Below, piece after piece: positions 33,747 through 45,189 of a stretch of DNA of 64,000 bases. Both the position numbers and the translations under genes were made by a program. The DNA comes from Pseudocercospora fijiensis CIRAD86 (taxonomy: Eukaryota > Ascomycota > Dothideomycetes > Mycosphaerellales > Mycosphaerellaceae), in assembly GCF_000340215.1 (NCBI RefSeq), contig NW_006921543.1, positions 620,001-684,000 on the forward strand. Direction: 5' to 3'. The stretch's first letter is position 1; each line of letters starts with the position of its first letter. The notes beneath the pieces were generated by a model that saw only the letters and a list, made by a program, of their open reading frames with translations, was not told where the DNA came from and ran no database searches.

Positions 33747-35160
33747 TCGAAGGTTAGCCTATAGGGGTAGCGTTAGCCGCTAAGAGGTGCTTTCGGTGTT
33801 TAGCGGAAGCACGGTTAATTCGGGCCTAGTCCTTAGGTTTGTCGTATTAGCCTAGTAGATAGCTAGTGCTATTACAATTAAAGCACTTTAATCCGGTTAG
33901 TAGACTACCGTAGCTGTTATTGTTAGTTAAGCGGTTAGCGTTATAGGGATACGAGCCCCTTCTACGGCCCCTATCGCGGCCTCCTCTATATAGTCGCCGG
34001 CTACGGCCCCTTCTACGGTCGTTGTTACTATTCCTACTGTTAGCATTGTTGTCTTAGTAGGAACCTTAGTTTCCTCCGCGGCTACTACGATTGCCGCGGT
34101 TAGTACTAGCTAGCCGGATCCTCGATTCTAGTTATTATTAAAGCTAGACAGCTCGTTTAGCTGTTTCTACCTCGACTATAAATTAAATACGTATTAGGTT
34201 AGCCTGTTTAAATACACGGCGACGGTCTAATTCGAGGATAAGCTCCTATCTAAGTTTTAGGCGTATCTCGGAGATCTATATAGAATTAGTCTTAGGCGGA
34301 AGGTCGTTTTTAAGGGTTTTTAAATAGGCCTCGAATAAGCGAGCCGATTGATTAGTCTTCTATTTAGCTCGAAGATATAGGTCCTAAGTATATTGTTGCC
34401 TTAGTATAGGGTTTCTAAGGGTATCTAGTATAATAGTTTTATAGGTCTGCTACTAAACAGCAGTCTAGTTATTAAGGGAGTCGAAATAGTTATCCTATAT
34501 GCGCTTTAGGTCGCTATTGATGTACTGTATAGCGTAGACAACTAGTAAATAGTCGTCTAGAAGAGCCCTCGGCGCATTTCGCTAGTTAAGCTCGCAATTA
34601 CGTATATAATCGTTGTATTGCTTGCGACTAGAGCCGTTAAACACGGTACAGTCCTTAAGTTTAGCATCCTTCTTTTAGATAGGTAGTAAAGAAGGTCCCG
34701 CTATTAGTTTAGTTATCGGGGCTTCCTAAAGGCGACGGAGCTCGAGGAGATTATCCTTTAGCTGTTATTCTTAACGTAGGGCAGTAAGCCTGTTTTAAGT
34801 AGCTTCTTAAAGTCTCCCTAATAGTTAAGGGCTAAAGGCTAGTTAGCTATATCGACGGTTAACAATATTGCTAAGGATATCGTTAATAGGCAATTCTAGA
34901 TTATTACCTAGGACTATAGGTTCTTCGGTAGGCCTAGTAGTAGGCTCTTTAGTAGGAGGCACTTTAGTAGGTGCTTTAGTAGGCACTTCAATAGGTACTT
35001 CGGTAGGCACTATACTACTAGTATTGTTATTGCTAGCGCTACTAGCGGCGCCGCGGTTGTTGTTTCGTAATAAACCGGCTATTATAATAAGGGGTAGTAC
35101 TAATAATGTATTATTAGCCCCTAAGATGCGAATATAGCGGAATTAGTAGATATCGGTCTA
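33732..35160 (-). pseudogene. TE-C gag
   Basis: Parallel to TE-B gag: zinc-knuckle region near 33,880-33,850, Arg-rich part at about 34,110-33,950, capsid-like middle, and Asn/Ala/Ser-rich N-terminus with a PTK/PTE repeated segment at about 35,060-34,930. Heavily mutated. The gag-pol junction keeps the A6 run (33,742-33,747). Confidence 0.72.
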
Positions 35161-35346
35161 GTATACTTAACTTAGTATAATAGGCCGTATAGAAGGCCTT
35201 GCTTAATAATTAGTACGGTTGTTTCGATAGAATAGTACGTATAGGTCCCGTTCTTCGGGCGTAATATAGTTAGATTAGTCTTGTTCGTAGCTATACCGCT
35301 AAAAGCTTGAAATAGGGACTATCTAGCTGCTACCCTTAAAGGGTAG

Positions 35347-35357
35347 ATTGAATACTA
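35347..35357 (-). promoter_or_regulatory. TE-C primer-binding site, self-priming type
   Basis: An 11-base segment against the 5' LTR matches 35,406-35,416 of the LTR in inverted orientation with one C/T mismatch, the change expected from CpA/CpG-type decay. Confidence 0.65.
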
Positions 35358-35553
35358 TATAAGAAGGGTATATTAGTAGGTAGATAGGGTAGTAGTAGGT
35401 ATAGGTAGTATTCGATAAGGAGCTAGGAGGAGAGGGAGGAAGGTAGGCAAGTTAGCCTATTACTAAGCGCTAAGCCCTACCTAAGGCACTAAGACCCTAG
35501 CTTCACTTAGCCTAGTTACATACTAATTACGTATAGCCTCTTTAGCCCTAACA
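35358..35553 (-). repeat. TE-C 5' LTR (196 bp)
   Basis: Same length as the left LTR, ends CCCTAACA, followed by ATAAT at 35,554-35,558. Confidence 0.92.
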
Positions 35554-35558
35554 ATAAT

Positions 35559-36240
35559 ATACGACTAGGTCTAGTTACTATAAGATCTAAATGTCGCTAA
35601 GTATACTAAGGACAAGGCTAGACAAGATTGCTACTAGGACGGTTAAACTAAATGTCCTAGCTATAGAATCCGCTAGAGCCGGTTCCTTAGTAGAACCTAA
35701 GGTATCTATAGAGGCCGCTTCTAGAAGGAGATAGTCCTTTTATATAAGTACTTACTTCCTCCGATACCTATAATCTATTATTCTTACCTACGCGCTCTAC
35801 TATCTCGTTAAGCCTACGACTCGGAGCGTTAAGAACTAATCTTATAAGCTCTTATCTCCGTTATTATCGGAAATATCATAATACTCGATAATAATATAAG
35901 CTCTTACGATACTTCCTTACTATAGCTATTATATAAGTTATTATTATAGATAATTTAATTATAATTATATAGAAGGGAAGGCTAATTATAGGAGGTAACT
36001 ATTTCCTCGATTAGTTAGCTTATCCCTATACCCCTTCCTTTCTATTAGGCTATAATAGCGCTCTATTCTCTTAGAAAGCCTGTAAGAGTTCAAAATAATC
36101 CCTAGTACCCGCGACATTATCCTATTATAGAAGCGTAATATTATTAGTATAAGCTCTCGGTATATTCTCCCTTCATATCGCTCTATTATCTTCCCGATTC
36201 TATAACGCTCGAAAACCAACCCTAGCAGCTCCAACTACCG
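35559..36240. other. Decayed sequence between TE-C and the RCC1 island
   Basis: TpA-rich remnant. An 82-codon minus-strand frame at 36,234-35,986 is rich in Arg/Ile/Glu and lacks stops, but it matches no family I know. It may be part of an old transposon into which TE-C jumped. Confidence 0.35.
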
Positions 36241-36636
36241 TTAACCGATAAAGCCTACGACGATGTAGGTGACCTGTTAGTATGCTCACTTGCCATGTCA
36301 CTCCGATATCTGAACTGCGCTGCGAGGCCCGCAAACATACCTCAGCAGCATCGACTCAACAAGGTCTCAGAATCGAAAATCAATCATGAAGTAAACAAAT
36401 TCCATTTTTCACCAACTCAACCCTCTCAGGGAGTCAAAGCTACTCAACACCACAGAAAGTCTGCTCAAGACCAGCCAACTCAACCCTTTCAAGGAGTCAA
36501 AGCCTTCCTTCGCATAATTAAAAAGCCCATAATCCATTCGTTGTACTGTCGTTCCTCCTTCCTTCTTATGCAAAACTCCATTCCATGTGCGAAACTCAAA
36601 ATGCAACTTTTTCCCTTTTATCCCTTCCTTCAATGC
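36241..36636. repeat. RCC1 downstream region with a 29-bp direct repeat
   Basis: Unmutated DNA starts near 36,245. Two imperfect 29-bp copies (36,412-36,440 and 36,475-36,503, CCAACTCAACCC...GTCAAAGC) are spaced by 63 bp. The region includes the likely 3' UTR of RCC1; no other gene is evident. Confidence 0.55.
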
Positions 36637-38539
36637 TTAAATGCCGTTGGTCATTGGGACTTCATCGGCAGGCGCGGTAATAATGCTGAATTGGCCGCCG
36701 GTGGTAGCGCCGTTGAGCTTCTTTTCCCGGACGGCGGTGTTGTCAATCATCGTGGCGACTTTGACGTCGTCGTCTGTGCCTTGACCAGTCTGGTAATTGG
36801 CAGAGAAACCCCAAGACCAGGCCTTGCCCTGCTTGGTGATGACAATGTTGTGGTCGGACGCGGCTGCGACGTGTGTGACGGCGCCATCGATGGCGGGGAC
36901 CTTGTATGGCTGCGCGAGAATGCGCGGACGATCTTTCTCGTCCTTGATGATGGCGGCGCCGGTGAGACTGTCGATCTCGCTCTGGGCAATACCCGTTTGA
37001 GATCCGTCAATGCGACCCCAGATGAGGCAGTCGCCTTCTTCGGTAGCGGCGAGGGAGTGATGACCACCTCCCTTAATGGTGGTGATGTTCTTCCCCTTTA
37101 GGGCTGTGACGACCCGTGGGTTCATGATTACTGCATCGTCTTGGCCGGCATTGTCCATGATGCCTGTCTCGCCAAAGTTATTGAGACCCCATGCGTACAC
37201 ATCGCCTGTTCTTGAGATTGCGAAGCTGTGGTACGCTCCTGTCGAGATCGAAGTGATGCCCTTCTTTGGGCCTTTTGGCAGACCAAATTCTCGCGGGATA
37301 AGACCTTCCGCTTTGGTGCGCTCTACTATGCGGCGACCAAGTTGGTTTTGCTGGCCGGAGCCCCAGGCGTATACAGCGCCTTTTGTGTCCATTGCAAGGG
37401 CGTGATTTGCGCCCGCTCTTATTGTGGTGACATTCTTGAGGTTCGAGATGAGGACTGGTCGAGTTGCGACTTTGTGCTCAGGAGTAAAGCCGAAGATACC
37501 GTCGTTACTTCGGAACGTGCCCCAACCGTAGACTTTGCCATCATCTGTGAGGACGAATGAGGTAGAATCGCCTGCTGCAACCTCAACAAAGCGCGTGCCC
37601 TCGGCCAGCTGAGTCTGTGACCAATCGACCTCCCCTGGTGTGCTCTCCTTGGGGTTCAGGCCGTTGTCGTCTCCACTCTCGGAGTCACTGTCCGATGCGT
37701 TTTCGTCCATGTCTTTGAGTCCACCATCCCATGTGGTGTCTCTACCGAGTGTGCCTTGATCGTTGACACCCCATGTCAAGATCTTGTTGTCTTTTGTGAG
37801 CGCGATTGCGTGCATGCCACCAGCTTCAATCTGTACGACTCCCACATCTTTCGCGCTGAGATTCGGGTTAAGGCGTGGTCGCTTGACATCAACGCAGTTC
37901 TTTGCGGTGCCGAGGCCGAGCTCGCCTGCGGTGCCTTCGCCAAAGACGTAGACATTTAGTGGTTGTGTCGGCGGCTCCTTCAGCACAGGTCCCTTCACGA
38001 GAACCTTGACTTTCTTTGCTGGGGCGGCGGGTGCTTCGCCATCTGCCTTGCGCTTACGAGAGGCTTTCGGTGCGGGAGCTGCTGGCTCGGTCGAGCTTGC
38101 TTTCTTGGTAGTAGTGGTCTTCTTTGTGGCTGTAGCAATGTGTAAGCGATTCATTCCATCAATGAAGCAGAGGGGCATCGAGGCGCGTGAAGGAGACATG
38201 TTTGCTGCCGCGCAGCTGGACAAACCCAGACGCGTCGAGCGGGCGTATTTCCATGATATAGGGGGACAATGACTTACTCTTCGCCTTTGTGGCAGTCTTC
38301 TTAATCTCAGCCTCTCCATCAGTCTCAGCACTGTCTGAGGCTGCAGACTTCATTGCGCGGCTGGTCTTTGCTGTGCCATTGGTCTTCGCGGCGGCTGTCT
38401 TGCCTTTGGCGCCTGACTTTGTCGCAGCTGCTTTGCCTTTCGGCGCTGGTTTGGTGATCTTGGCCTTGGTGTTGGCCTTTGGCTTGTCGGCCGCGTCTTT
38501 TGCGCTGGCCTTTGCGGCGGATCCTCTCTTTGGAGGCAT
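36637..38539 (-). CDS. RCC1-family Ran guanine-nucleotide exchange factor (584 aa, one intron)
   Basis: RCC1 proteins bind chromatin and load GTP on Ran, setting the nuclear Ran-GTP gradient for transport and spindle assembly. Exon 1 is 38,539-38,278, starting MPPKRGS. The intron is 38,277-38,130 (148 bp, GTAAGT donor, CTACAG acceptor). Exon 2 is 38,129-36,637, ending PMTNGI and TAA. The joined frame is 584 codons. The N-terminus (about 130 aa) is Lys/Ala/Thr-rich with an NLS-like SRKRK...KKVK. The seven-bladed propeller then begins with VYVFGEGTAGELGLG. Repeats include HAIALTKDNKILTWG, HALAMDTKGAVYAWG, HSFAISRTGDVYAWG and HNIVITKQGKAWSWG. An acidic insert (DSDSESGDD) lies in an early blade. 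It is close in plan to S. pombe Pim1 and yeast Srm1. An ORF reading through the intron gives a false N-terminus and was rejected. Confidence 0.93.
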
Positions 38540-39216
38540 GGCGTCTGCTTCTGGCTCTGCCGCTGGCTTTCTGGCTTTGATGTATTTGATTTGCGCCACT
38601 GAAGGTACAGATGTCAGTCGAGTCCAAATTTGGTAGCTGAGTTGAGCCAGCAACGGACTTTTTGAAGCTATGAAGCTGTGGAATGTGAATGCGCTGGCGG
38701 AGCAATTCCACGTGCAAGTCGCGTGTATGGCTGCACAAAGCCTGAGAATCACAAGCTCTTGAATCAGTGCAGGTGAAAGCGCGCTCAATCAGTGCAGAGT
38801 AGCGTGGTGATGGTGTTATTAGAGAGACGCGTGCGAGAGAGAGCTGTGAGAGACGGATTTGCCGAAGCTTCATCACTCCGGCTAAAATCCGCGCCAACCC
38901 AACGCAATCCCGGCCACCGGCCTCAGGCTCCAAGCGTTTGAGGTCATTATGCTCACGACACAACATCAACATGACCATACATGACAGATCCATCGTCGCT
39001 TGAGCATCATGGGAGCAGCCTCCATGTCTGAGGTCATACGAGGTATTCAGAGCATTCCTGAGCTGACATACCTCCGCAGGCGTCTGAAGCACAGGCAGCA
39101 AGGCAGACACGATTGCCTCTTAGATTCACGCACCGCCGGAATTCACGAGCCATTTGTGACGCGTTAGCTCAATCACATGACAGACACGTGACCTCTTGGC
39201 ATGAAGAATTTTTACA
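38540..39216 (-). promoter_or_regulatory. RCC1 upstream region
   Basis: Unmutated DNA of about 680 bp between the RCC1 start and the copia element TE-F. Antisense and upstream ORFs here lack domain support. No clear TATA or CCAAT box was found. The copia insertion therefore lies within plausible promoter distance. Confidence 0.45.
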
Positions 39217-39480
39217 CTGTATTTTAGACTATAGAATAGACTAAGATATAGGCAATTAACGAAGCTAATTTAACCGCCGGTAATATAGTGTTACGTAAGC
39301 AATCCACTACGCTATGCGTAATAGTTATAAGCCCGGATTTAATCCGCGGTAATAGAGACTTCTATAGTAGGAAAGAATTTTTTCTATTCTACGAGACTTA
39401 TAACAATCGAATCGATAGTCTTTACGGTACTATAAATAATAACTATTTAAGCTTCTATAAGCCTCTATAACCGCTTTAAA
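39217..39480 (+). other. Probable TE-F 5' LTR/leader region
   Basis: The mutation signature begins abruptly near 39,217. There is no credible gene; a 60-codon ORF at 39,288-39,470 has no domain. Its position just 5' of copia gag suggests LTR and leader. Confidence 0.4.
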
Positions 39481-39623
39481 AGCAAAGTTAGTATGTCCTT
39501 AGTAGCCCTCTTATTAGCTAGCCGCCTTAGTAGTAGTAAGTTTATTATCCTTCGTAGACCTAACGAATAGGATCGATAGTTTAAGTAAACTAAGACGTAC
39601 CTAACTAGATATAAAACCTAGGT
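39481..39623 (+). pseudogene. TE-F copia gag, N-terminal piece
   Basis: The plus frame reads ILRRPNE, then DR, a stop, FK, a stop, TKTYLTRYKT, resembling the (GPENW)..W...K start of copia gag. It breaks at the TE-D target duplication TAGGT (39,619-39,623) and resumes at 52,912. Confidence 0.65.
39619..39623. repeat. TE-D target-site duplication, left (TAGGT)
   Basis: Matches 52,907-52,911 exactly. Confidence 0.94.
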
Positions 39624-39810
39624 TACTAGGCATATAGTTATAGTACGAAGGTATCGTAACGGTTATACGGTATAAAAGTTAATAATTCTCTAAGGTGCCG
39701 CGAGGCAAGCTATCTATATAATAGTCCTACTATTAGTAGTAATAGCGACCGTAGCGGTTAATAGTAACCCCTGCCTACTATCGTATATATAATAGTATTA
39801 TATTGTAATA
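39624..39810 (-). repeat. TE-D 3' LTR (187 bp)
   Basis: Begins TACTAGGCATA and ends ATTGTAATA; the TG...CA termini have both become TA. Near-identical to 52,720-52,906. Confidence 0.93.
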
Positions 39811-39829
39811 GCCTCCCCCTCTATAAAAA

Positions 39830-42800
39830 AGGTCGGCACTGTCTATAGACTTAGTATCCTAAAACAAAGGTCCTTAGTAGGCCGTACTATAGGAAGGTTT
39901 AAGGCAAAAGAGCGTAGTAGAGTCGTATAAAGGCTAAGCCTAAACAGTATACTAGAACGGTAATGCTAGGTATAGAATCGTGTCTCTCTAGTAATAACTA
40001 CGTCGGTTTTATACTTACTTGTTACGACGGTTACGAAGGGCGTCGCGTAAGCTAGTCGGTATAGTCTAAACCGCCTTTAGCTACGGCTAAGGCGCGACGG
40101 TCTTTATAGTCTTGTTATCGGATAGCGAGGTATTAACTGCGTCCGCTATAGTAGTAGCGCGGTCTAACTAATCGATAGGGATATTAGGGAAGTCGGTACC
40201 TAGTAATAGTAGCGTATCGGTATCGCGTATAGCACTATATAGCTTAAAGTAGTCGGCTATCTATACGTTAAGCTTTGCGATCTTATCTTTAGTAGTATTG
40301 CCTTATACGCCGCCGAGTAGCTTAAAAGCGTCCTCGTTAATTAGGTATAGTATAGGGATTGCCTATTACGGCGCGACGTGTAAGAAATCGTAGTAGAGAT
40401 AAGTTAGCGATAGCGTAAGGGAATCCTTTAAGACCGTAGCGAAAAGACGATACTACTAGGCTATCTAGCGCTTAGTTACTTCGCGGATCTATACCTTAGC
40501 TAGTATCTACTAAAGCTAGTATACCTTAGTTGCTGCTAACTCGGACTAGCGTATATAGTAGAGCGCTTGTAAGTTAAGCGTACGTATACTAATTGCCGTT
40601 ATATTATATTAGTACTATCCGTATACGCCTATAGTGTTTTCCTATAGGGCGGGTAGAGGTAGCAAGCGTATCGGAAGTAATAGGAGCTTATACTATAGCT
40701 ACGTAACCGTATTATTAGGCGGTAGTAGCTAAGCTGCAACTAGAGCCTTCGTAGGCGTAGAGAATAGGTTAGATAGTAGCGGTATCTTCGATAGTAGGCG
40801 AGGCGCTAAGAATAGGCTAGCGGTTAGCTTCTAGCGAGTATTTAACTTAGTCGATAGTAATACGCGCGAGGAATTTAGCTAGATCGCCTTAGTTAGCGGG
40901 GCAACGGCCGGAGGTTGCGGCTTAGCCCGAGTCGCGAGCTTCGGAGGGATAATTTTACCGAAAAAGTACGTATTAGTAAGGTCGGTCTCGTCTAGCGAGT
41001 AGTCGGGTAACGGTACTAGGAATGTATCTATAGGATCCTAAGTATAGTCGATATTATACTACTAGTAATTCTTATTCGTTACTATCTTATCGTACTTAAA
41101 AATAGTATTGCCCTATATAATACGCTCCTAGACGCCTAAAGGATCGAAGACTAGATTAGTAGAGGCCTTCTTCGGCAAATCGTAGAACTATAGCGTTAGC
41201 GCGGGCTCTAATCTATTAGGGATAGCGCCGTCCTTAAGTGTCTAGATATAGGCGATAAAGGTAGATAAGGCGTATACCGGATCGATCTAAGTTAGCTAGT
41301 AGACTAGGCTAAAGTCTACTAGGCATTAACGGTTAAGGAGTAGTAGAGGCATACCTTTGCCCTTATTAGTAGCATAGGTACCGTTCTAGTAGCGACCGCT
41401 ACTTATAAGCTAAGCGTACTATTCCGTACGTAACGCATTAGTAGCCTTCGTATCTATAAGCGCCTTATTAGTATAGAGGGCGGATATATAGCCCTCGCTA
41501 CGAAGCGTATAGGCGTTACGGACTATAACATACCGCTAGGTATAAGCGACGACGTCCTAGGTAATAGCTAGGCGACCTAGGTTGCGATAGTATAGGTAGG
41601 GTAGACTACTAGAGTTTAGGGAGGACTCGTACTACTTATAAAGCTATATAGCCGACTAGGTACTAAGCTCTATACCGATTAGTAGTAGCTAAACGGTATA
41701 GTCCTTAAGCTAGGAGTCTAGTAGAGGTAGGCGCACTATTAAGAGTCGTCCGGTAGCTACTATCTATAAGAATTAGACTTCGCCGTAGGTAGTTAGGTCG
41801 ATCTTATAATGCTTTATCGCTCCGACGTGTTTACTAATAGGTCGCTTGCCCGTCTTTTAGTATTCCTTACTATAATCGCGGTAGGAGACGTCCTTGCCGT
41901 TCTCGCTACGCTTATATAGGACCGGGTAACTGCCTACTATAATGCTATCGCGATGTTCTTCTAAGACGTAGCGGTCGAACTACTCTCGTATAAGGTTAAC
42001 TATCTATAGGAAGTATAGGATAGCGCGTACTATAGGACCGACTGCTCTATTGCAAATTAGAGATAGTACTAGCTAGAATCGTAGGTCGCTAGTATAAGTA
42101 CTTAAGCTAAGGAAATTCTTACGTAAGCGAATAATGTTTGCTAGGAGTAGATATTGCAACTTCGCGTAGTAGAAAGTAATAGTTAGCAGAAAGTTCGCGT
42201 TAAGGTTAGCTAATTTAGGGAGCTCCTTTAATTCGCCCGCTGTCGTAAGTACCGCGTACTCGCTAAAGCGTATCGCCTAGATCTCCTACTACGTATCGTA
42301 ACCGTCCGAGTAGAGGTCGGTCCTAAAGATAGAGTATTTACGGGCGTAATCGTTGTTTACGATTTAGAAGGAGTATAGTTATATAAAGAGTAGGTTTTTA
42401 AAATCGGTAACTAGCTTACCTATATACTAATGCAATTCGCGTAGAATCTAGAAGCGCCGATCGCCCGCGGTAAGGTATAGATAGTATAGGTAATGCTAAA
42501 GCCTTACTAGATAGTATTCGACGATTCGCTTATATAGGCGTAGGCGAAAGAGATTAGGTAGTCGACCGTCTACGTCCTTAGCGTACGCGTTATATACGAG
42601 TTTCGCGGCCTATATAAAGCGTATATCTTTAGTCTTATTACGCTCTATAGGATTAGCGGCGATTAGTATATCGACTTTCTTATTATAGTCCTTGTATTCT
42701 ACGTACTACCGGATTACCGCTTATTTAGGTATCTCGTTAGTACGAAGAAGACGCCTATTAATTAAAGTCTATCGCGCGCGCTACCCTCGGAGCCGCTATC

Positions 42801-44940
42801 GCTCGAACTTAAGTTCTTTAGGGAAAGGGTCTAGGTATTCTTCGTATACCGACTCGATCGGAGTAGTAAGCAGCTTAGGAGGAGCTAGCGCGGGCGCTTA
42901 TAGTAAGCCGTTACTCGGCGCCTACGTTAGGGAGGCTAGTGCCTATAGTAGCGGTAAATCTAGAAGGGTACGCGCTAGCGAAGATAGTAATTTTAGCGAA
43001 GCCGGTCGATTTACGGGTATTATTAAGGGTAGTACCGATTCTAAAGCCGAAGGCGTATAAAGAGGCTACGCGCTAACGGGATTAGTCGGGCCGCTTTCCG
43101 TACCGTTAACCGGGCTACTAGACGCGTAGGCCGCGGCGTTACGGTAGAGGGTAAAGAAGCTAGGTATAGCGTCCTATAGCTTCTTAGCCTCCGGAATCCT
43201 AACCTCTAACGCTTTGCCCTTCTAAACAAACTCCTATTTACCTAAATAGTACGGCGGAGGGTCGCCGTTATTAATAAAATAGTCGGCTATAGCCTTATAG
43301 AGTACTCGACCTATCTATCGGCCCTCGCCTAGTAATACCTTCGCTAATTCTATTAACTATTTCTTCTTTATAGTAAGCGCTATAACCGCCTATATAAACG
43401 ACTTCCTATCGAAAACGTAGTCTAGATTAACCGCCGCGATAACCGCCGGTATATAATATTTTAGAAATAAAAACCGTCTAATATCGGAGAGCGGATAGTC
43501 TAGATTCGGAAGCACTATCGATAGGTTAGCGATAGTCTAACGCTACGCTATACTAAACTTACTACCCGGCGTTCCCTACGATTGTAGCCGAGCTATTATA
43601 TCGAGCGATTCTAAATCGGACTCGTCTGCCTTATTAGCTAGGGGCAACGGTACTAAGCTTGCTATTAGCGTTTCGTTAATACGACTACGACCTAGGAATA
43701 ACGGTGCGTATCGTTATAATAGTTGTCGGCCGGCGTCCGTTAATACGTAGTATAGCTCTATATCGGATCTATCCTCGGTAAATATTAGGAAAGGCCGTAT
43801 ATACCTATCCTCGGCGGTATAGCTTAATACTGTCTAAACCTCGCTAGTGCTTAAGCTACCGTCGGTAGAAATAAGCTATAGCGCTCTATAAAAGATCTAT
43901 CGGATGTTGCCTTCTACTATAGCGAGAATTACAAAGCCTTCTAGCGTCTACGTTAGATTAGTACCGTATTCCTCTAGCCGCGGTTATTATAGGTCGAGCG
44001 CGGCGTTATCTATCTCTCTACGATACTTGCCGATCTAATCCGCTATCGTATTTTCTTCGCCTACCGAATCCTTTATCGAGTTCTCTATATTCTCTAGCTT
44101 AGGCGTAGCTATACGTATCTCGACTATAGCGCTAGGCGCTATATCCTTTCCGTTCGTTATATTCTTAAGCTTAGCCGCGAGCGTAGGAACCTCGATCGAA
44201 GGGTCTACGGCTACCTCCTCTTTGCTCGTTATATCCTTAGGCCTAGCCGCGATCGTAGGAATCTCGATTAGGGTATCTAAGGCTATATCCTCTCTACTTG
44301 TTACGTCCTTAGGCTCCGGCGCGGCTATACGATTCTCGACCGTTTCGTCTAATACCGTATCTTCCTTATCCGTTATATTCTCTAGCTCCGGCGCGGCCGT
44401 ACGACTCTCGACCGTAGTATCTAATACTATATCCGCCTTGTTCGTTAGGTTATCTAGCTTAGGCGCGGCCGTATAATTCTCGACCGTAGTATCTAATACT
44501 ATATCCTTATTGCTTGCCTTACTCTCTAGCTTAGGCGTAGGCGTTAAGCCGGTAACAAATAAGGACTATCCGGCCGATCCTAGACTGTCTAATAGTAGCG
44601 GTTCCCCGCGAGGAGCGTTAATCTTACTATTCCCTATCGTAGTATCCTAAGGGTCTCGATCCTCGCTTCTATAATATTCCTTAGCTATCGCTCCTTAGAG
44701 GAGGTCGAACGTATCGGTCTTATAGTATAGGCGAGACGCGCGTTATAAATCCGCCTCGAATAATGTAACGTTTAGGCGCTTATATCGCGATCGGTACTAT
44801 AGAAATTTTTGCTAAAAAGCTACTACTTTACGTTCCTTACGGCGGACGCGGTTCTCGCGCTTAAGAGCTATTTCTATTCGTCGTCGGTAATTAATAGAAA
44901 GCTCTCTTATCGTAGGATGCCGGAAAGATCGATACTAAAT
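39830..44940 (-). pseudogene. TE-D extra ORF downstream of integrase, with 24-aa tandem repeats; function unknown
   Basis: A minus-strand coding region of about 1,700 codons. The N-terminal end (about 44,930-44,680) is basic and helical (YRRRIEIALKRENRVRRKER), somewhat like a basic/coiled region. Next come six 24-residue repeats (44,550-44,119) with the pattern KEDIVLDTTVE...AAPKL. A long C-terminal part (about 44,050-39,900) contains DLLVEL-type helices, a Pro/Ser-rich linker (about 43,100-42,850), and a well-preserved stretch at about 42,030-41,300 including RDSIIVGSYPVLYKR, YRDYSKEYQKTGKRPISKH and GKGMPLLLLNRQC. I do not recognise it: not envelope-like, and no second RT is present. Stops are mutated Gln/Trp. 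Placement 3' of integrase is unusual for fungal gypsy elements. Confidence 0.6.
44119..44550 (-). repeat. Six tandem 72-bp repeats in the TE-D extra ORF
   Basis: Units start at 44,119, 44,191, 44,263, 44,335, 44,407 and 44,479, each with CTCGA, an exact 72-bp period (24 codons). Units differ by substitutions only, so the reading frame was kept through the array. Confidence 0.9.
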
Positions 44941-45189
44941 AAGGAATAGCCCGCGTCTACGTATAATAGTTGCCTAAGTAACGTAGTTACGATAACGATA
45001 TAAGGGTACGCCTAGGCGGATTATAACTCCGAAGGAGGAGTTACGCTACGGAGTCGTATCGATTTATAACGAACCGCGAGGGATTGCCCGGCCTCGCCTT
45101 TATTAGCGGAGCTAGTAACCTCTAAAAAAGGCTAGCGAGCTCTCGTCCGCTTTACTACCCTACGGAGGGTACGGGATAGCGGTACCTCC

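Larger units (their letters stand above)
28407..35553 (-). mobile_element. TE-C: complete Ty3/gypsy chromovirus, 7,147 bp, sister of TE-B
   Basis: Two 196-bp LTRs are flanked by TSD ATAAT (28,402-28,406 and 35,554-35,558). Total length is the same as TE-B, with the same gene order on the minus strand and high similarity throughout. It carries more TpA changes in places where TE-B keeps CpA or TpG, so it looks more heavily mutated. Confidence 0.93.

Noticed and set aside
36295..37101. 268-codon plus-strand ORF
   Set aside because: Most of it overlaps RCC1 exon 2 in antisense and has no domain; the first part covers the 29-bp repeat region.
36637..38331. RCC1 as a single 564-codon ORF starting at 38,331
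   Set aside because: The N-terminus would read through a clear GTAAGT...CTACAG intron; the spliced model starting at 38,539 gives a typical Lys-rich RCC1 N-terminus.
38325..39110. 261-codon minus-strand ORF upstream of RCC1
   Set aside because: It overlaps RCC1 exon 1 in another frame, has low-complexity Arg-rich content from that overlap, and no domain.
39260..39360. tRNA-like GCCCGGATTTAATCCG segment
   Set aside because: A short stem resembling a T-arm, but no D-arm, acceptor stem or terminator could be built; probably copia leader.
42692..43060. 122-codon plus-strand ORF
   Set aside because: Antisense shadow of the TE-D extra ORF; Arg/Tyr/Ser composition reflects complementary TpA-rich codons.
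44222..44476. 84-codon plus-strand ORF with internal repeats
   Set aside because: Reverse side of the 72-bp repeats of the TE-D extra ORF.
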